Of a DNA stretch of 21,623 nucleotides, positions 1 to 7,720 are shown piece by piece. The DNA comes from UBA1367 sp040268355 (GTDB lineage Bacteria > Actinomycetota > Coriobacteriia > Coriobacteriales > Atopobiaceae). Position numbers and translations under genes: made by a program. The notes under the pieces were generated by a model. The model saw only the letters and a list, made by a program, of their open reading frames with translations, was not told the origin of the DNA and did no database searches. The stretch spans positions 1-21,623 of the forward strand of contig JAWRIT010000111.1 in assembly GCA_040268355.1 (NCBI GenBank). Reading direction: 5' to 3'. Position 1 is the first letter of the stretch. Every line of letters begins with the position of its first letter.

Positions 1-69
1 GGGGCGGTCAGGCATCAGTTCCGGCCGCTCGCCGTTCGTGACGACAGAGGAGCAGGGTAGGACGCGGGG

Positions 70-1119
70 CTACTTCCCTGACGGCTCCACATCGAGCTTC
101 GGCTTAGTGAAGAAGAGGACCGCCACTATGACCGCTGCCCCTATGAGCATGTCGAGGGCGTACCAAAGCTTGCCGACGGTGACGCCACCGATGGCCACGA
201 TGCCACCAAAGGCCACGAGAGATTCGACGCCCTGCAGCATGCCGAGCGCACCGGCGACCGCCGTGCCTATGCAGATGGCGACGAGCGTGCGCCTGAAGTC
301 CTTGCCGGCGAAGGGGATGGCTCCCTCGGTGATGCCTCCCAGCGACAGGCACAGTGCGGTAATGCCCAGCTGGCGATCGGCGTCATCGTAGCGATCACGG
401 AGCAGGAAGCTGGCAAGGCCCATGCCCAGGGGAGGCACGGCGCAGCACAGGCGGAACGCGCCGTTGGGCCCATAGATGCCCTCGGCCATCAGTGCCAGCG
501 TAAAGGCCGTCGCCGCCTTGCTGCAGGGACCACCCATGTCCACGGCTGCCAGGATGCCGATGGCAACGCCGAGGAGGGCGATGTTGGTGTCGGAGAGCCC
601 GTTGAGCAGGCCGACCATGACCTGGACGAAACCGTTGAGCGGATGCACGAGAACGTATACGTACACCAGGCCGAGGACGGTCGTCGTAATGACGGGGATG
701 AAGAAGGTGGGCATCAGTGGTTGGAACTGCGGTGGGATCTTCCACGACTTGGTCCACTTGACAAAGTAGCCCACCATGAAGCCCATGATGATGGCGCCGA
801 TGAAGCCGGTGGAGATCTGCTGGCCGCCCATGGGGTTGTTGGCGGCGTAGCCCAGGATGAAACCAGGGGCCAAGGCAGGCTTGCTCCCGATGGAGTAGGC
901 GATGTAGGCGCAGATGACAGGGACCATCATGGCAAAGCCAGCCTGGCCCAAATCGTAGAGGTTCTGGAAGAACTGGTTGCTGGGAGTGATCGCACCGTCC
1001 TCGATGGTGCCGGTGATCAAGGTAAACGAGAAGAGCATGCCACCAGCGATGATGACCGGCAAAAAGTACGAGATGCCGGTGTTGAAAGACTTAAAGAGCT
1101 CCTTGCCGATCCCCTTCAT
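70..1119 (-). CDS. PTS fructose-family permease, subunit IIC
   Basis: Membrane channel component of a sugar phosphotransferase system. It moves the sugar across the membrane while the IIB subunit phosphorylates it. The 349-residue protein is almost entirely hydrophobic, with about nine or ten membrane segments, and opens with an amphipathic stretch (KELFKSFNTGISYFLPVI) typical of fructose-type IIC. Internal segments such as NNPMGGQQISTGFIGAIIMG and DMGGPCSKAATAF match the conserved glycine/proline-rich loops of this family, and GITEGAIPFA is the usual late loop. The start overlaps the IIB stop codon by 4 nt (ATGA), so translation is probably coupled. It is the last gene of a regulator-IIA-IIB-IIC operon. 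The family call is strong. The substrate (fructose, mannitol-like or another hexose) cannot be read from the sequence, and no 1-phosphofructokinase is present to support fructose itself. Confidence 0.93.
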   Translation of the reverse strand: MKGIGKELFKSFNTGISYFLPVIIAGGMLFSFTLITGTIEDGAITPSNQFFQNLYDLGQAGFAMMVPVICAYIAYSIGSKPALAPGFILGYAANNPMGGQQISTGFIGAIIMGFMVGYFVKWTKSWKIPPQFQPLMPTFFIPVITTTVLGLVYVYVLVHPLNGFVQVMVGLLNGLSDTNIALLGVAIGILAAVDMGGPCSKAATAFTLALMAEGIYGPNGAFRLCCAVPPLGMGLASFLLRDRYDDADRQLGITALCLSLGGITEGAIPFAGKDFRRTLVAICIGTAVAGALGMLQGVESLVAFGGIVAIGGVTVGKLWYALDMLIGAAVIVAVLFFTKPKLDVEPSGK

Positions 1120-1436
1120 CGTGCCATCGCCTCCGCCCTGTCGATGATCTCCTTGATGTTCTTGATGGCTTCGGTGGGGTTGACCTCGATGACCTTGCCC
1201 TCGTCCTTCTTCTCGTCGAAGCGCTCCTCCATCTCGATCCCGATGGCGACGGCGAGGAGCACGACGTCGGCACTGTCGATGTCCTCCTGCTCGATCTCGT
1301 CGTCGATCCCCATGCCACCCTGGGTCTCGATCATGATGTCAATGCCACGGCTCTCGCATTCGTTCTTGATGGCCTCCTGGGCCATGTAGGTGTGGGCGAT
1401 ACCGGCGGTGCACGCACAGACTGCGACGATCTTCAT
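1116..1436 (-). CDS. PTS fructose-family phosphotransferase, subunit IIB
   Basis: Cytoplasmic phosphocarrier that takes a phosphoryl group from IIA and passes it to the sugar held by IIC. The 106-residue protein opens with the fructose IIB P-loop VCACTAGIAHTYMAQEA, and Cys9, just before TAGIAHT, is the expected phosphorylated residue. The conserved ETQGG segment follows near residue 40. The C-terminus contains IEVNPTEAIKNIKEIIDRAE, as in standalone fructose IIB domains, and the length is typical. The gene overlaps IIA by 4 nt upstream and IIC by 4 nt downstream. A GAGGAG ribosome-binding site lies about 8 nt before the ATG, inside the end of IIA. Confidence 0.93.
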   Translation of the reverse strand: MKIVAVCACTAGIAHTYMAQEAIKNECESRGIDIMIETQGGMGIDDEIEQEDIDSADVVLLAVAIGIEMEERFDEKKDEGKVIEVNPTEAIKNIKEIIDRAEAMAR

Positions 1437-1891
1437 GGTTGAATCTCCTCTTCGATCTCTTTGAGCAGTGCAAAAATGGCCTCTTGGCTCTGCGCCTCGT
1501 CCAGGCGCCTGCGGAAGGACTCGTGGATAAGGCTTCTGCTCAGTGCGGCGATGATCTGGAGATGCAACCGGGCGTTTTTGCCGCTGGCGTCATGGGGGAC
1601 GCCAATCATGAACAGCTGGGTCGCAAACTCGTTCTCGTCGCCCCACTGAACTGGCTCCTTCAGCCGCGCGTAGATCACGAAGGGCTTGTTCGCGGCTGTG
1701 GACTTCGCGTGGGGCATGGCGGTGCCGAAGCCTATGAAGGTAGCGATGGCGGCCTCCCGAGCAAAGACGTCCTCCTGATACTTCTCCGCGTCATCCACGT
1801 TGGGATTGGCCAGATGGCTCAGATATGAGATCACGTGTCCCTTGTTCTCGAAGGTCTGGTCCATCAGAACTATCAGGTCCTTGTCAAACAC
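1433..1891 (-). CDS. PTS fructose-family phosphotransferase, subunit IIA
   Basis: Cytoplasmic PTS IIA subunit that accepts phosphate from HPr and hands it to IIB. The fold is the fructose/nitrogen-regulatory IIA type. The active-site motif GTAMPHAKS places the phosphorylated histidine at about residue 61, and IGVPHDASGKNARLHLQIIAALSR is the usual second conserved block. I chose a GTG start at 1891 because an AAAGGAG ribosome-binding site lies 8 nt upstream (1900-1906) and the product then begins MFDKDLIVL, like known family members. A longer in-frame ATG at 1918 would place that ribosome-binding site inside the coding sequence. The end overlaps IIB by 4 nt. The gene follows its PRD regulator after a gap of about 130 bp holding a 10-bp direct repeat. 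Confidence 0.9.
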   Translation of the reverse strand: MFDKDLIVLMDQTFENKGHVISYLSHLANPNVDDAEKYQEDVFAREAAIATFIGFGTAMPHAKSTAANKPFVIYARLKEPVQWGDENEFATQLFMIGVPHDASGKNARLHLQIIAALSRSLIHESFRRRLDEAQSQEAIFALLKEIEEEIQP

Positions 1892-1989
1892 GTGCGCTAC
1901 TCCTTTCGAATCGAGCATTGCCTTTGGACGATGACTCTATTGTTCGCCGGCAAGGGGGAGACGACCAGAGGGGCTATTGCATCAGTGAA

Positions 1990-2019
1990 TGTCGCAATCG
2001 GGAAGCCCTTGTCGCAATC
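1990..2019. repeat. 10-bp exact direct repeat before the PTS genes (possible operator)
   Basis: TGTCGCAATC occurs at 1990-1999 and again at 2010-2019 with a centre spacing of exactly 20 bp, about two helical turns. The second copy touches the stop codon of the PRD regulator, and the pair lies upstream of the IIA gene on its transcribed side. Same-face direct repeats just before the target genes fit binding by a BglG/LicR-type activator dimer. This role is inferred; no footprint or consensus is known to me for this protein. Confidence 0.4.
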
Positions 2020-3908
2020 TACGAGAGCTCTTGGATCACGTTGCACAGATTGGGCCACGTGGGCAGATCAACCAAGCTCTGGACGAGCTTGGGACTCACG
2101 ATGAGCCTACTTGCCATCTTGAAGAAGAGGCGCAGCTCCTCATCTCCACCCTCTTTCATGGAGGCAAGCAGCACGAGCCGCGCCTCTCCGTCCCCCCAGG
2201 CAACAGGGTGGTCGAGCAGGGCGATGGCAACGAAGCTCTCGGGGCCTACGAGTCGGTATGGATGGGGGATGGCCACCCCGTTGCCAAAGTAGGTGCTGCC
2301 CATCCGTTCGCGTTCGAGCACCATGTCATAGAGGTCGCAGAACTCGCCCTTCACCAAGGTGACCTTGTTACAGAGGTCCTTCAGTACCGCTTCCATGCTG
2401 CCGCCCTTGAGATGGGGGAAGAAGAGCGCCGGGCTCAGCAGACCAAGCATCCGCCGCTGTCTGTCCTGCGCGAGATACTGGTGGAACACGTCGCCTGAGG
2501 CGTCGGTAAAGCGGCGCTTGATCTGAATGATGGGGACGGGAACGACCTCGTCGATCTGAACGGTCGACAGGACGTAGTCGATGGTCTTGAAGTCGACATC
2601 GTCGAGGCGGTGGCTCTCGTGAACGTAGATCCGGTTGATTCGGGTGCCAAAGCGCTCTTTGAGCTGGTATTCAAGCATCTGGGCAGACCCGCGCCCCGTC
2701 CCGCAGACGACAAGGACGTTGACCCGCTGCTGCGTCTTCTTTGCATAGCGTTCCAGCGCTATGTTGAGGTACAGCGCAAGGTAGGCAATTTCTCCAGAGG
2801 GGAGGGGCCTGTCGCCCATTCCCTTGAGATGCTGGCCAACCACCGTGGCTATCTCGTATGCGAGCGGGTAGTTCTCCCGGATGTCCGTGTACTCCGGGTT
2901 GTCCCACGTCAGGTTGAACATCAATCGAAGACGAAGCGGAATCATGTGCATGCAGAGCATCGCGATGAGCTCGAAGTCGGACCGCAGGTCGATGTGGTAC
3001 TTCTCGTTGATCTCGTCGAGCATCGCCAGGACCATCTCGTAGAGCTCCGCATCGATGACGGTGTTGTCGTCTTGCGAGACGGTCTTCTTGCTCACCAGGT
3101 GGGCGAGGATATAGTCAACCTCCTTCTCACCGAGGCTGATGTGATGCTCCTGCTCCAGCCCAAAGACGACGTCCTTCACAACGCGCTCGTCCTTGGGGTC
3201 AATATAGCTCCGACACGAGGACAGGTAGCTCTTGCCGAGGGTGTGTCCGTCCCGAAGGCGCCCCATCATCACGTGCAGGTGAATCGTAAGGCTGTGAAAG
3301 GCCAGCTCAGAGAGCCTATAGTCGTGTGTTCTCAGGGCGCTTTGGAGCAGGCGTCCCACCAGCATGAGCGATGCGTCCTGCTGCGCGATACGCTTGACGG
3401 TCGTCTGCTTTTCGATGCGGGCCAAGGCTCGACGCACGTCCTGCTCTTCTCCGTCCACGAACATGCCGCCGTACGGCCGAGACTCGAGCGTCAAATTGGA
3501 TTTGGCGAGCTGCCTGCGGACCCTCCTGATATCGCCCTGCATGGTGGAACGGCTCACGTAGAACTCTTTGCAGAGGTCATCCATCCGTATGGGCTCGCCT
3601 GCGCTCAAAAGGCGCAGCGCCACCTGCATGACCCTGCTGTCCGCGTCATCTTCGCATGTATTGTCCGAGTTGAGCTCGTCCAAAAATGACCGGAACGCCG
3701 CATCGTCCGACACCACGAGCTTCATGCCACGTCTCGGCTTCGAGGCGATTTCCGCGCCGTGTCGCGCGAGCACGTCATTGATGGCCGTTATGTCACTGTA
3801 GATGGTCCTCTTTGAGACGTGGGCCTCACAGGCGAGCTCTTCGGTGGTGATGTACTCATGTCTTGACAAGCAGTTCAGAATAATCTGGGTTCTTCTCGGG
3901 TAACCCAT
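2019..3908 (-). CDS. BglG/LicR-type PTS-controlled transcriptional regulator (HTH-PRD-PRD-IIB-IIA)
   Basis: DNA-binding activator whose activity is set by PTS phosphorylation, and the likely controller of the adjacent PTS operon. Domains in the 629-residue protein are: an HTH near 5-60 (TTEELACEAHVSKRTIYSDI), a second Mga-like HTH near 90-150 (MDDLCKEFYVSRSTMQGDIR), PRD1 near 180-280 (His210/His212 and His270), PRD2 near 290-395 (His321), a IIB-like domain near 396-480 with VVCGTGRGSAQ (Cys402), and a IIA domain near 500-629 with GVAIPHPYR (His549). The length matches ManR/LicR/MtlR-type regulators. In PRD2 the position after LAL, usually histidine, reads as Tyr380 (ALYLNIALER), so one regulatory phosphosite may be missing. 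The gene lies upstream of IIA on the same strand and is probably cotranscribed with it. Confidence 0.92.
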   Translation of the reverse strand: MGYPRRTQIILNCLSRHEYITTEELACEAHVSKRTIYSDITAINDVLARHGAEIASKPRRGMKLVVSDDAAFRSFLDELNSDNTCEDDADSRVMQVALRLLSAGEPIRMDDLCKEFYVSRSTMQGDIRRVRRQLAKSNLTLESRPYGGMFVDGEEQDVRRALARIEKQTTVKRIAQQDASLMLVGRLLQSALRTHDYRLSELAFHSLTIHLHVMMGRLRDGHTLGKSYLSSCRSYIDPKDERVVKDVVFGLEQEHHISLGEKEVDYILAHLVSKKTVSQDDNTVIDAELYEMVLAMLDEINEKYHIDLRSDFELIAMLCMHMIPLRLRLMFNLTWDNPEYTDIRENYPLAYEIATVVGQHLKGMGDRPLPSGEIAYLALYLNIALERYAKKTQQRVNVLVVCGTGRGSAQMLEYQLKERFGTRINRIYVHESHRLDDVDFKTIDYVLSTVQIDEVVPVPIIQIKRRFTDASGDVFHQYLAQDRQRRMLGLLSPALFFPHLKGGSMEAVLKDLCNKVTLVKGEFCDLYDMVLERERMGSTYFGNGVAIPHPYRLVGPESFVAIALLDHPVAWGDGEARLVLLASMKEGGDEELRLFFKMASRLIVSPKLVQSLVDLPTWPNLCNVIQELS

Positions 3909-4218
3909 CTCTTCCTCGCGCCTCCAGCTGAGCTCATAACGCCACTTACCATTAGCTCAAAAAATGGGCGGGTCCTCCATCCATAATTCTGCAGCATTCA
4001 ATCGTGCAACGTCCGTCCGAGGGCGGTGGCGTTAGCACTAAGAACGAGCAAGACGCAGCGCCCGCCCGCTACAACAGGGACTCCACACTGGCCAGGCGTG
4101 TCATTGTCTCCAGCAGGGACCTCGGATAATCGCCCGTTCGGCGAGTTGCTCAATCCAACGGTTTATGGCCCTATGCGCGTCGGATGCTCATTCGAGGCGT
4201 TGCCTATCTCCATCGACC
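3909..4218. other. Intergenic region between the PTS regulator and the toxin-antitoxin module
   Basis: No convincing gene is present. This stretch must carry the minus-strand promoter of the PRD regulator. A GAGGAAG-like ribosome-binding site sits just before its ATG at 3908, but I see no strong -35/-10 pair. A 73-codon open frame across 4026-4247 has no ribosome-binding site and no recognisable protein character. The right part turns AT-rich as it approaches the toxin-antitoxin promoter. Confidence 0.5.
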
Positions 4219-4250
4219 ATATTGACAGCAATATATTTAGCAATTAATAT
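4219..4250 (+). promoter_or_regulatory. Toxin-antitoxin promoter with palindrome over the -35 box
   Basis: A near-consensus sigma70-type promoter: TTGACA at 4222-4227, a 17-bp spacer and TAATAT at 4245-4250, about 35 bp before the antitoxin ATG. A perfect inverted repeat, ATATTG-ACAG-CAATAT (4219-4234), covers the -35 box. A direct repeat CGCTATA (4253-4259 and 4265-4271) lies just downstream. These are the expected positions for operators bound by the Phd/YefM antitoxin and its toxin complex, since such operons usually repress themselves. The ribosome-binding site AAGGAG is at 4274-4279. Confidence 0.7.
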
Positions 4251-4284
4251 AACGCTATAAAGTGCGCTATATAAAGGAGAAGAC

Positions 4285-4575
4285 ATGCTCACCAGCGATA
4301 TTGTGCCCATCACGGTCTTCAACCGCGGTGGCGCCGCGGGGGTGTTCGAGACCTTGCAAGGTGGCCCCAAGGTGGTCGTCAGGAACAACGTGCCCGTCGC
4401 CGTCGTGATTAGCCCTGCAACCTATGACGAGATGGCGCTGCGCATCCACCAGCTGGAGCTCGAGCTCAACGCCCGCGAGGGGAGGGGCGGGCTCTCCACA
4501 CTGCGCAGGATGGCCGACGAGCTCGGCATCACCGAGGCCGACCTTGAGGCCGCGGAGGATGACGAGATTGAATAG
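4285..4575 (+). CDS. Type II antitoxin, Phd/YefM family
   Basis: Labile antitoxin that neutralises the following toxin and probably represses the operon. The 96-residue protein begins with the Phd/YefM DNA-binding fold. ITVFNRGGAAGVFETL near residues 9-24 and PKVVVRNNVPVAVVISPATYDE near 28-49 are characteristic. The C-terminal part, residues 50-96, is acidic and helical (ITEADLEAAEDDEIE), as expected for the flexible toxin-binding tail. The ATG has an AAGGAG ribosome-binding site 5 nt upstream and a strong promoter before that. The end overlaps the toxin start by 17 nt, typical of coupled antitoxin-toxin pairs. Confidence 0.88.
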   Translation: MLTSDIVPITVFNRGGAAGVFETLQGGPKVVVRNNVPVAVVISPATYDEMALRIHQLELELNAREGRGGLSTLRRMADELGITEADLEAAEDDEIE

Positions 4576-4909
4576 CCGCTTCCTGCCCGAGAACGTCATT
4601 GCCCTCGACGAGGTCGCTGACGATCTCCGATCCCTCGACAAGTCCCAGAGGGCGCAGGTCATCAAGGCGGTCGCGAGGGTGGCGAGAACCCCAAGGCCCA
4701 AGCCCGACGGCTATGGCACGCCGCTTCGCGGCAGCCTCGCCGGCTTCTGCAAGATCAAGCTGAGGCGGGCGGGCATCAGGGTGGTGTACCAGTATCTGGA
4801 AACGGTCGACGGCATGCTACTCGTGGTGGTCGGCATGCGAGCGGATGGCGAGGTGTACGACATGGCCGAGCGTCGCGTCCGCAGGCATCCGGAGGTGTTC
4901 GGGTCCTAG
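4559..4909 (+). CDS. Type II toxin, RelE/ParE superfamily
   Basis: Small basic protein of 116 residues. It is likely a ribosome-associated mRNA endonuclease of the RelE type, or a ParE-like relative, which inhibits growth when freed from its antitoxin. Family features visible are the helical N-terminal half (ALDEVADDLRSLDKSQRAQVIKAVARV), the strand motif PLRGSLAGFCKIKLRRAGIRVVYQ near 55-78 with Lys65, Arg69, Arg70, Arg74 and Tyr77, and the C-terminal VVVGMRADGEVYDMAERR. I chose the ATG at 4559 because it overlaps the antitoxin and has TTGAGG about 9 nt upstream. A longer frame from 4424 only shadows the antitoxin. A TTG at 4568 is a possible shorter start. Confidence 0.85.
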   Translation: MTRLNSRFLPENVIALDEVADDLRSLDKSQRAQVIKAVARVARTPRPKPDGYGTPLRGSLAGFCKIKLRRAGIRVVYQYLETVDGMLLVVVGMRADGEVYDMAERRVRRHPEVFGS

Positions 4910-5106
4910 CTTCTGCCGACCTGTGGGTCTTGCCGAGGTCCAGCCCTTACCTCGCTGAGTTTCTCGCTGCTTAACACGTTTGCGATGTGTTCGAGTTTGG
5001 CGCCTCGCGTGTCGTCCAATGCCTCAACAAGTTGCGTGAGTTTCGAAACGTCGGCGACGGAGATGTGAAGCTGGCATCGCGTCCTCTTTTCCCGGGGATT
5101 GGCAAT
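4906..5106 (-). other. Possible small ORF or relic with a strong ribosome-binding site but no ATG/GTG start
   Basis: On the minus strand AAGGAGGT, a perfect Shine-Dalgarno sequence, is followed after 4 nt by ATT and then an open frame of 66 codons. The product looks protein-like, for example QLHISVADVSKLTQLVEAL and AKLEHIANVLSSEKLSEV, with amphipathic helices. It stops inside the toxin stop codon. A TTG one base later opens a different, less protein-like frame. The frame has no upstream extension because a TGA lies just before it. I do not recognise the protein. It may be a gene using a non-standard start, a gene whose ATG has mutated, or a fragment of a lost gene. Confidence 0.3.
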
Positions 5107-5259
5107 GTTGACCTCCTTAGCCTCAAGGAATCACTCTGCAGGCAGAGGCTCACCGTGTTTCACGACTACAGGGCCCCATCGCCCCTCGGCCCTGCACGAG
5201 ACGAGGGCGCGTGGCGCATGGCCTCGACCCAGCGCGTACCCCGCCCCAGCCTCGGCCCC
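4910..5259. other. Intergenic region after the toxin gene
   Basis: Apart from the small minus-strand frame ending at 4906, nothing here is convincing. A 96-codon plus-strand frame (4987-5277) has no ribosome-binding site and opposes the better-looking minus frame. There is no clear terminator after the toxin; only a weak 4-bp hairpin (GACC/GGTC) follows its stop. The right edge leads into the TetR promoter. Confidence 0.45.
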
Positions 5260-5320
5260 TTGACATTCAAAAGTTAGTAGCTTATAACTTAAGCGACCGA
5301 TTTTAAAATAATGGTCGCTT
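5260..5320 (+). promoter_or_regulatory. Promoter and palindromic operator of the TetR-ABC operon
   Basis: TTGACA (5260-5265), a 17-bp spacer and TATAAC (5283-5288) make a strong sigma70-like promoter. Immediately downstream, overlapping the likely transcription start, lies a perfect inverted repeat AAGCGACC (5291-5298) and GGTCGCTT (5313-5320), with an AT-rich centre containing TTTTAAAA. This is the classic position for a TetR-family repressor to block its own operon, and the TetR gene starts 25 bp further on. Confidence 0.75.
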
Positions 5321-5345
5321 ACGTCGTGCGGCAGCGAGGTGTGCC

Positions 5346-5927
5346 ATGCCAAGGATATTCTCCGACAGAGAGCGTGAGGAAAAGCGCGTGCTGATGTTTG
5401 GCGCAGGGCTGGAGCTGATAAAGAGGCACGGATACACCCATGCCTCCGTGGAGAAGATAGCCAAGGCGGCAGGGCTTGGAAAGAGCACGTTCTACAACTT
5501 CTTCTCGTCCAAAGAGGACTTCATGGCGCAGCTCATAGAGTACGTCCGAACGGTGTTTCGGCAGCAGGTCGACGACGCGCGCAACAAGGAGGGAATGCTG
5601 TCGAAAGACGCCCTAAAGCGAATACTGCGTTCGATCATCTATGACGAAAACAGCGTGTACCAATACCTCTCCTCGGAGGAGAAGCGAAAGATCCTGCAGT
5701 CACAGCAAGGCGGCCTCTCGCCCGACCTTGACGAGGAGACGCAGGTATTGAAGTGGCTGTTTTCGCGGTGCGAGGGAGTGCGCAGCAATCTTGCCTATGC
5801 GGAGATATCCAACCTGCTGAAGCTGCTTGCCGCGGCGTCCGGAGACCGAGAGATCTTCCACGCCGAGGGCTACGAGCGAATGATGGATGACCTGTACGCG
5901 TTGCTGTTCGAGAAGGTGTTCGAATGA
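5346..5927 (+). CDS. TetR/AcrR-family transcriptional repressor
   Basis: Local repressor, probably of itself and the two following ABC genes, released when a ligand binds its C-terminal domain. In the 193-residue protein the HTH lies at about 33-52: ASVEKIAKAAGLGKSTFYNFF is a textbook TetR recognition region, followed by SSKEDFMAQLIEYV. The remaining 130 residues are a helical ligand/dimer domain without a recognisable signature. The stop overlaps the next ATG (ATGA), so the regulator and transporter are cotranscribed. A palindromic operator sits 25 bp upstream. Many isoleucine codons are ATA, unusual against the GC-rich neighbours. The ligand is unknown. Confidence 0.92.
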   Translation: MPRIFSDREREEKRVLMFGAGLELIKRHGYTHASVEKIAKAAGLGKSTFYNFFSSKEDFMAQLIEYVRTVFRQQVDDARNKEGMLSKDALKRILRSIIYDENSVYQYLSSEEKRKILQSQQGGLSPDLDEETQVLKWLFSRCEGVRSNLAYAEISNLLKLLAAASGDREIFHAEGYERMMDDLYALLFEKVFE

Positions 5928-7720
5928 GGCAGAAGAAGCAGGGGATGGCGCGGCTCCTGGAGCTTGCGGGCACAAAGAGGGGTCCTCTGGGCGCGGCTTG
6001 CGTGCTGTCCGTGCTGTCGAGCGCATGTCGCATGGTGCCCTATGTCGCCATCTATCGAATACTGCGGCTCATCGTGCTGCGTTACTCGGACGGCATCCAC
6101 CTGCACACACATGACGCTCTGCTGCTTGCGGGGGCGGCGGCGCTTGGGGCGGTAGGCTATGGCATCTGCGCGTACTGCTCGTCGCAGCTCTCGCACGGCG
6201 CCGCGTTCGACATCCTCTACGAGCTTCGCGTGAAGATGATGTCCAAGATGGGCCGAATATCCCCTGGGTATTACGCCGCATCGACGCAGGGGGCGTTGAA
6301 GAAGCTGCTCATGGAGGACGTCGAGCAGCTTGAGGGGTTTATCGCCCACAGCCTCTGCGAGATAGCTGCGGCGGTCACGGTGCCCGTGTTCACGATGATC
6401 GTGCTGTTTGCCACCGACTGGCGCCTCGCGCTCGCCTCGCTCGTTCCAGTGCTGGTGTCGCTGCTCATCCTTGCCGCCGCGCTCATGAAGAAGGATGGCG
6501 CGGCATTGCAGAAGAAGATGGCGGACGCAAAGGCGGTCATGGAGGGCACGATAGTCGAGTATGTTCACGGTATGCCCGTGCTGAAGATATTCGGGCAGAC
6601 GAACGCGGCCTTCTCGAGGTTCGAAGATGACAACCGCGCCTTTGCGGAAGCCGTGCGCGAGACCGCCCACTACAACGCGAACGGCATGGGGCTGTACTAC
6701 GCCTTCTTTGGTGCTCAGGTGCTCTTCCTGCTACCTGCGTCGGCGCTCGTGCTCGCGAACAGCGCGAACTTCGCTGCCGATGCGACCGTCGTGCTGTTCT
6801 TCCTCGTCGTGTGCGCGGGCTTGAAGGAGCCGCTTGAGAACATGATGACCCTCGCGATAGACGGGACAAAGATCAACCAGGCCATCGCGCGGATAGACGA
6901 GCTCCTGGAGCAGCCCGAGATACACGTGAGCGGCGAAAGAGGGCATCTTACGGGCTCGGATATCGAATTTGACCATGTCGTCTTCAGCTATACCGAGCAT
7001 GATGAGCCTGCGATAAGGGACATGAGCTTTCGGCTTGAGGCCGGCACAATGAATGCGCTCGTGGGACCTTCGGGTGGCGGAAAGTCGACGGTCGCAAAGC
7101 TGCTGATGCACTTCTATGAGATCAACGACGGTAGCATACGAATTGGCGGTACGGACATACGGACCATCGAGTGGAGCGAGCTTGTGGACCATGTCGCGTA
7201 TGTGTTCCAAGACTCGTTTCTGCTCAACGACACCATAGCCAACAACATACGGCTCGGAAACGAGTTTGCGACTATCGAACAGGTGCGGGCTGCCGCAAAG
7301 GCCGCGAACATCGCGGAGCTCATCGAAGGCCTGCCCAAGGGATATGACACGATCGTCGGCCACCAGACGAAGCTCTCGGGTGGCGAGATACAGCGGATAG
7401 CCATCGCCCGCGCAATATTGAAGGACGCCCCCATCGTCGTGCTTGACGAGGCGACGGCGTATGCGGACGCAGAAAGCGAAGCGAAGATACAGGAGGCGTT
7501 CTCGCGACTGTCGGCAGGGAAGACCGTGCTGATGATAGCGCACAGGCTCAAAAGCATCGAGAACGCGGACACCATTCTCGTCGTCGACCAAGGGCGACTC
7601 GCTGGTGCCGGCAGGCATGCCGAGCTCATGGAGGGCTGCCCGCTGTACCGCGAGATGATTCATGCCAACGAGCGGCGTGACAGTTGGGCCATGCGCAAAA
7701 AGGCAGGTGAGGCGGTATGA
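5924..7720 (+). CDS. ABC transporter half, fused permease and ATPase (first of a pair)
   Basis: Half-transporter of 598 residues with an N-terminal exporter-fold membrane domain (about 20-310, six segments) and a C-terminal ATPase (about 345-580). ATPase motifs are Walker A GPSGGGKST (381-389), signature LSGGE (484-488), Walker B IVVLDE (504-509) with catalytic Glu509, and the H-loop in MIAHRLKS. The D-loop reads ATAYAD rather than the usual ATASLD. The overall layout resembles the YbtP/IrtA group of exporter-fold transporters, some of which import siderophores, but direction and substrate cannot be decided here. It overlaps TetR and the second half-transporter by 4 nt each, and the two halves probably form a heterodimer. 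ATA codons are frequent. Confidence 0.92.
   Translation: MRQKKQGMARLLELAGTKRGPLGAACVLSVLSSACRMVPYVAIYRILRLIVLRYSDGIHLHTHDALLLAGAAALGAVGYGICAYCSSQLSHGAAFDILYELRVKMMSKMGRISPGYYAASTQGALKKLLMEDVEQLEGFIAHSLCEIAAAVTVPVFTMIVLFATDWRLALASLVPVLVSLLILAAALMKKDGAALQKKMADAKAVMEGTIVEYVHGMPVLKIFGQTNAAFSRFEDDNRAFAEAVRETAHYNANGMGLYYAFFGAQVLFLLPASALVLANSANFAADATVVLFFLVVCAGLKEPLENMMTLAIDGTKINQAIARIDELLEQPEIHVSGERGHLTGSDIEFDHVVFSYTEHDEPAIRDMSFRLEAGTMNALVGPSGGGKSTVAKLLMHFYEINDGSIRIGGTDIRTIEWSELVDHVAYVFQDSFLLNDTIANNIRLGNEFATIEQVRAAAKAANIAELIEGLPKGYDTIVGHQTKLSGGEIQRIAIARAILKDAPIVVLDEATAYADAESEAKIQEAFSRLSAGKTVLMIAHRLKSIENADTILVVDQGRLAGAGRHAELMEGCPLYREMIHANERRDSWAMRKKAGEAV

Noticed and set aside
1..69. Possible next gene of the fructose PTS operon starting at the left edge (ATG at 15, minus strand)
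   Set aside because: Only five codons are visible and no convincing ribosome-binding site is present.
2610..3689. Long plus-strand open frame of 359 codons
   Set aside because: It lies antisense inside the PRD regulator, has no ribosome-binding site and no recognisable protein character; long antisense frames are common in GC-rich DNA.
4026..4247. Small plus-strand frame before the toxin-antitoxin genes
   Set aside because: No ribosome-binding site, no protein-like composition, and it overlaps the toxin-antitoxin promoter.
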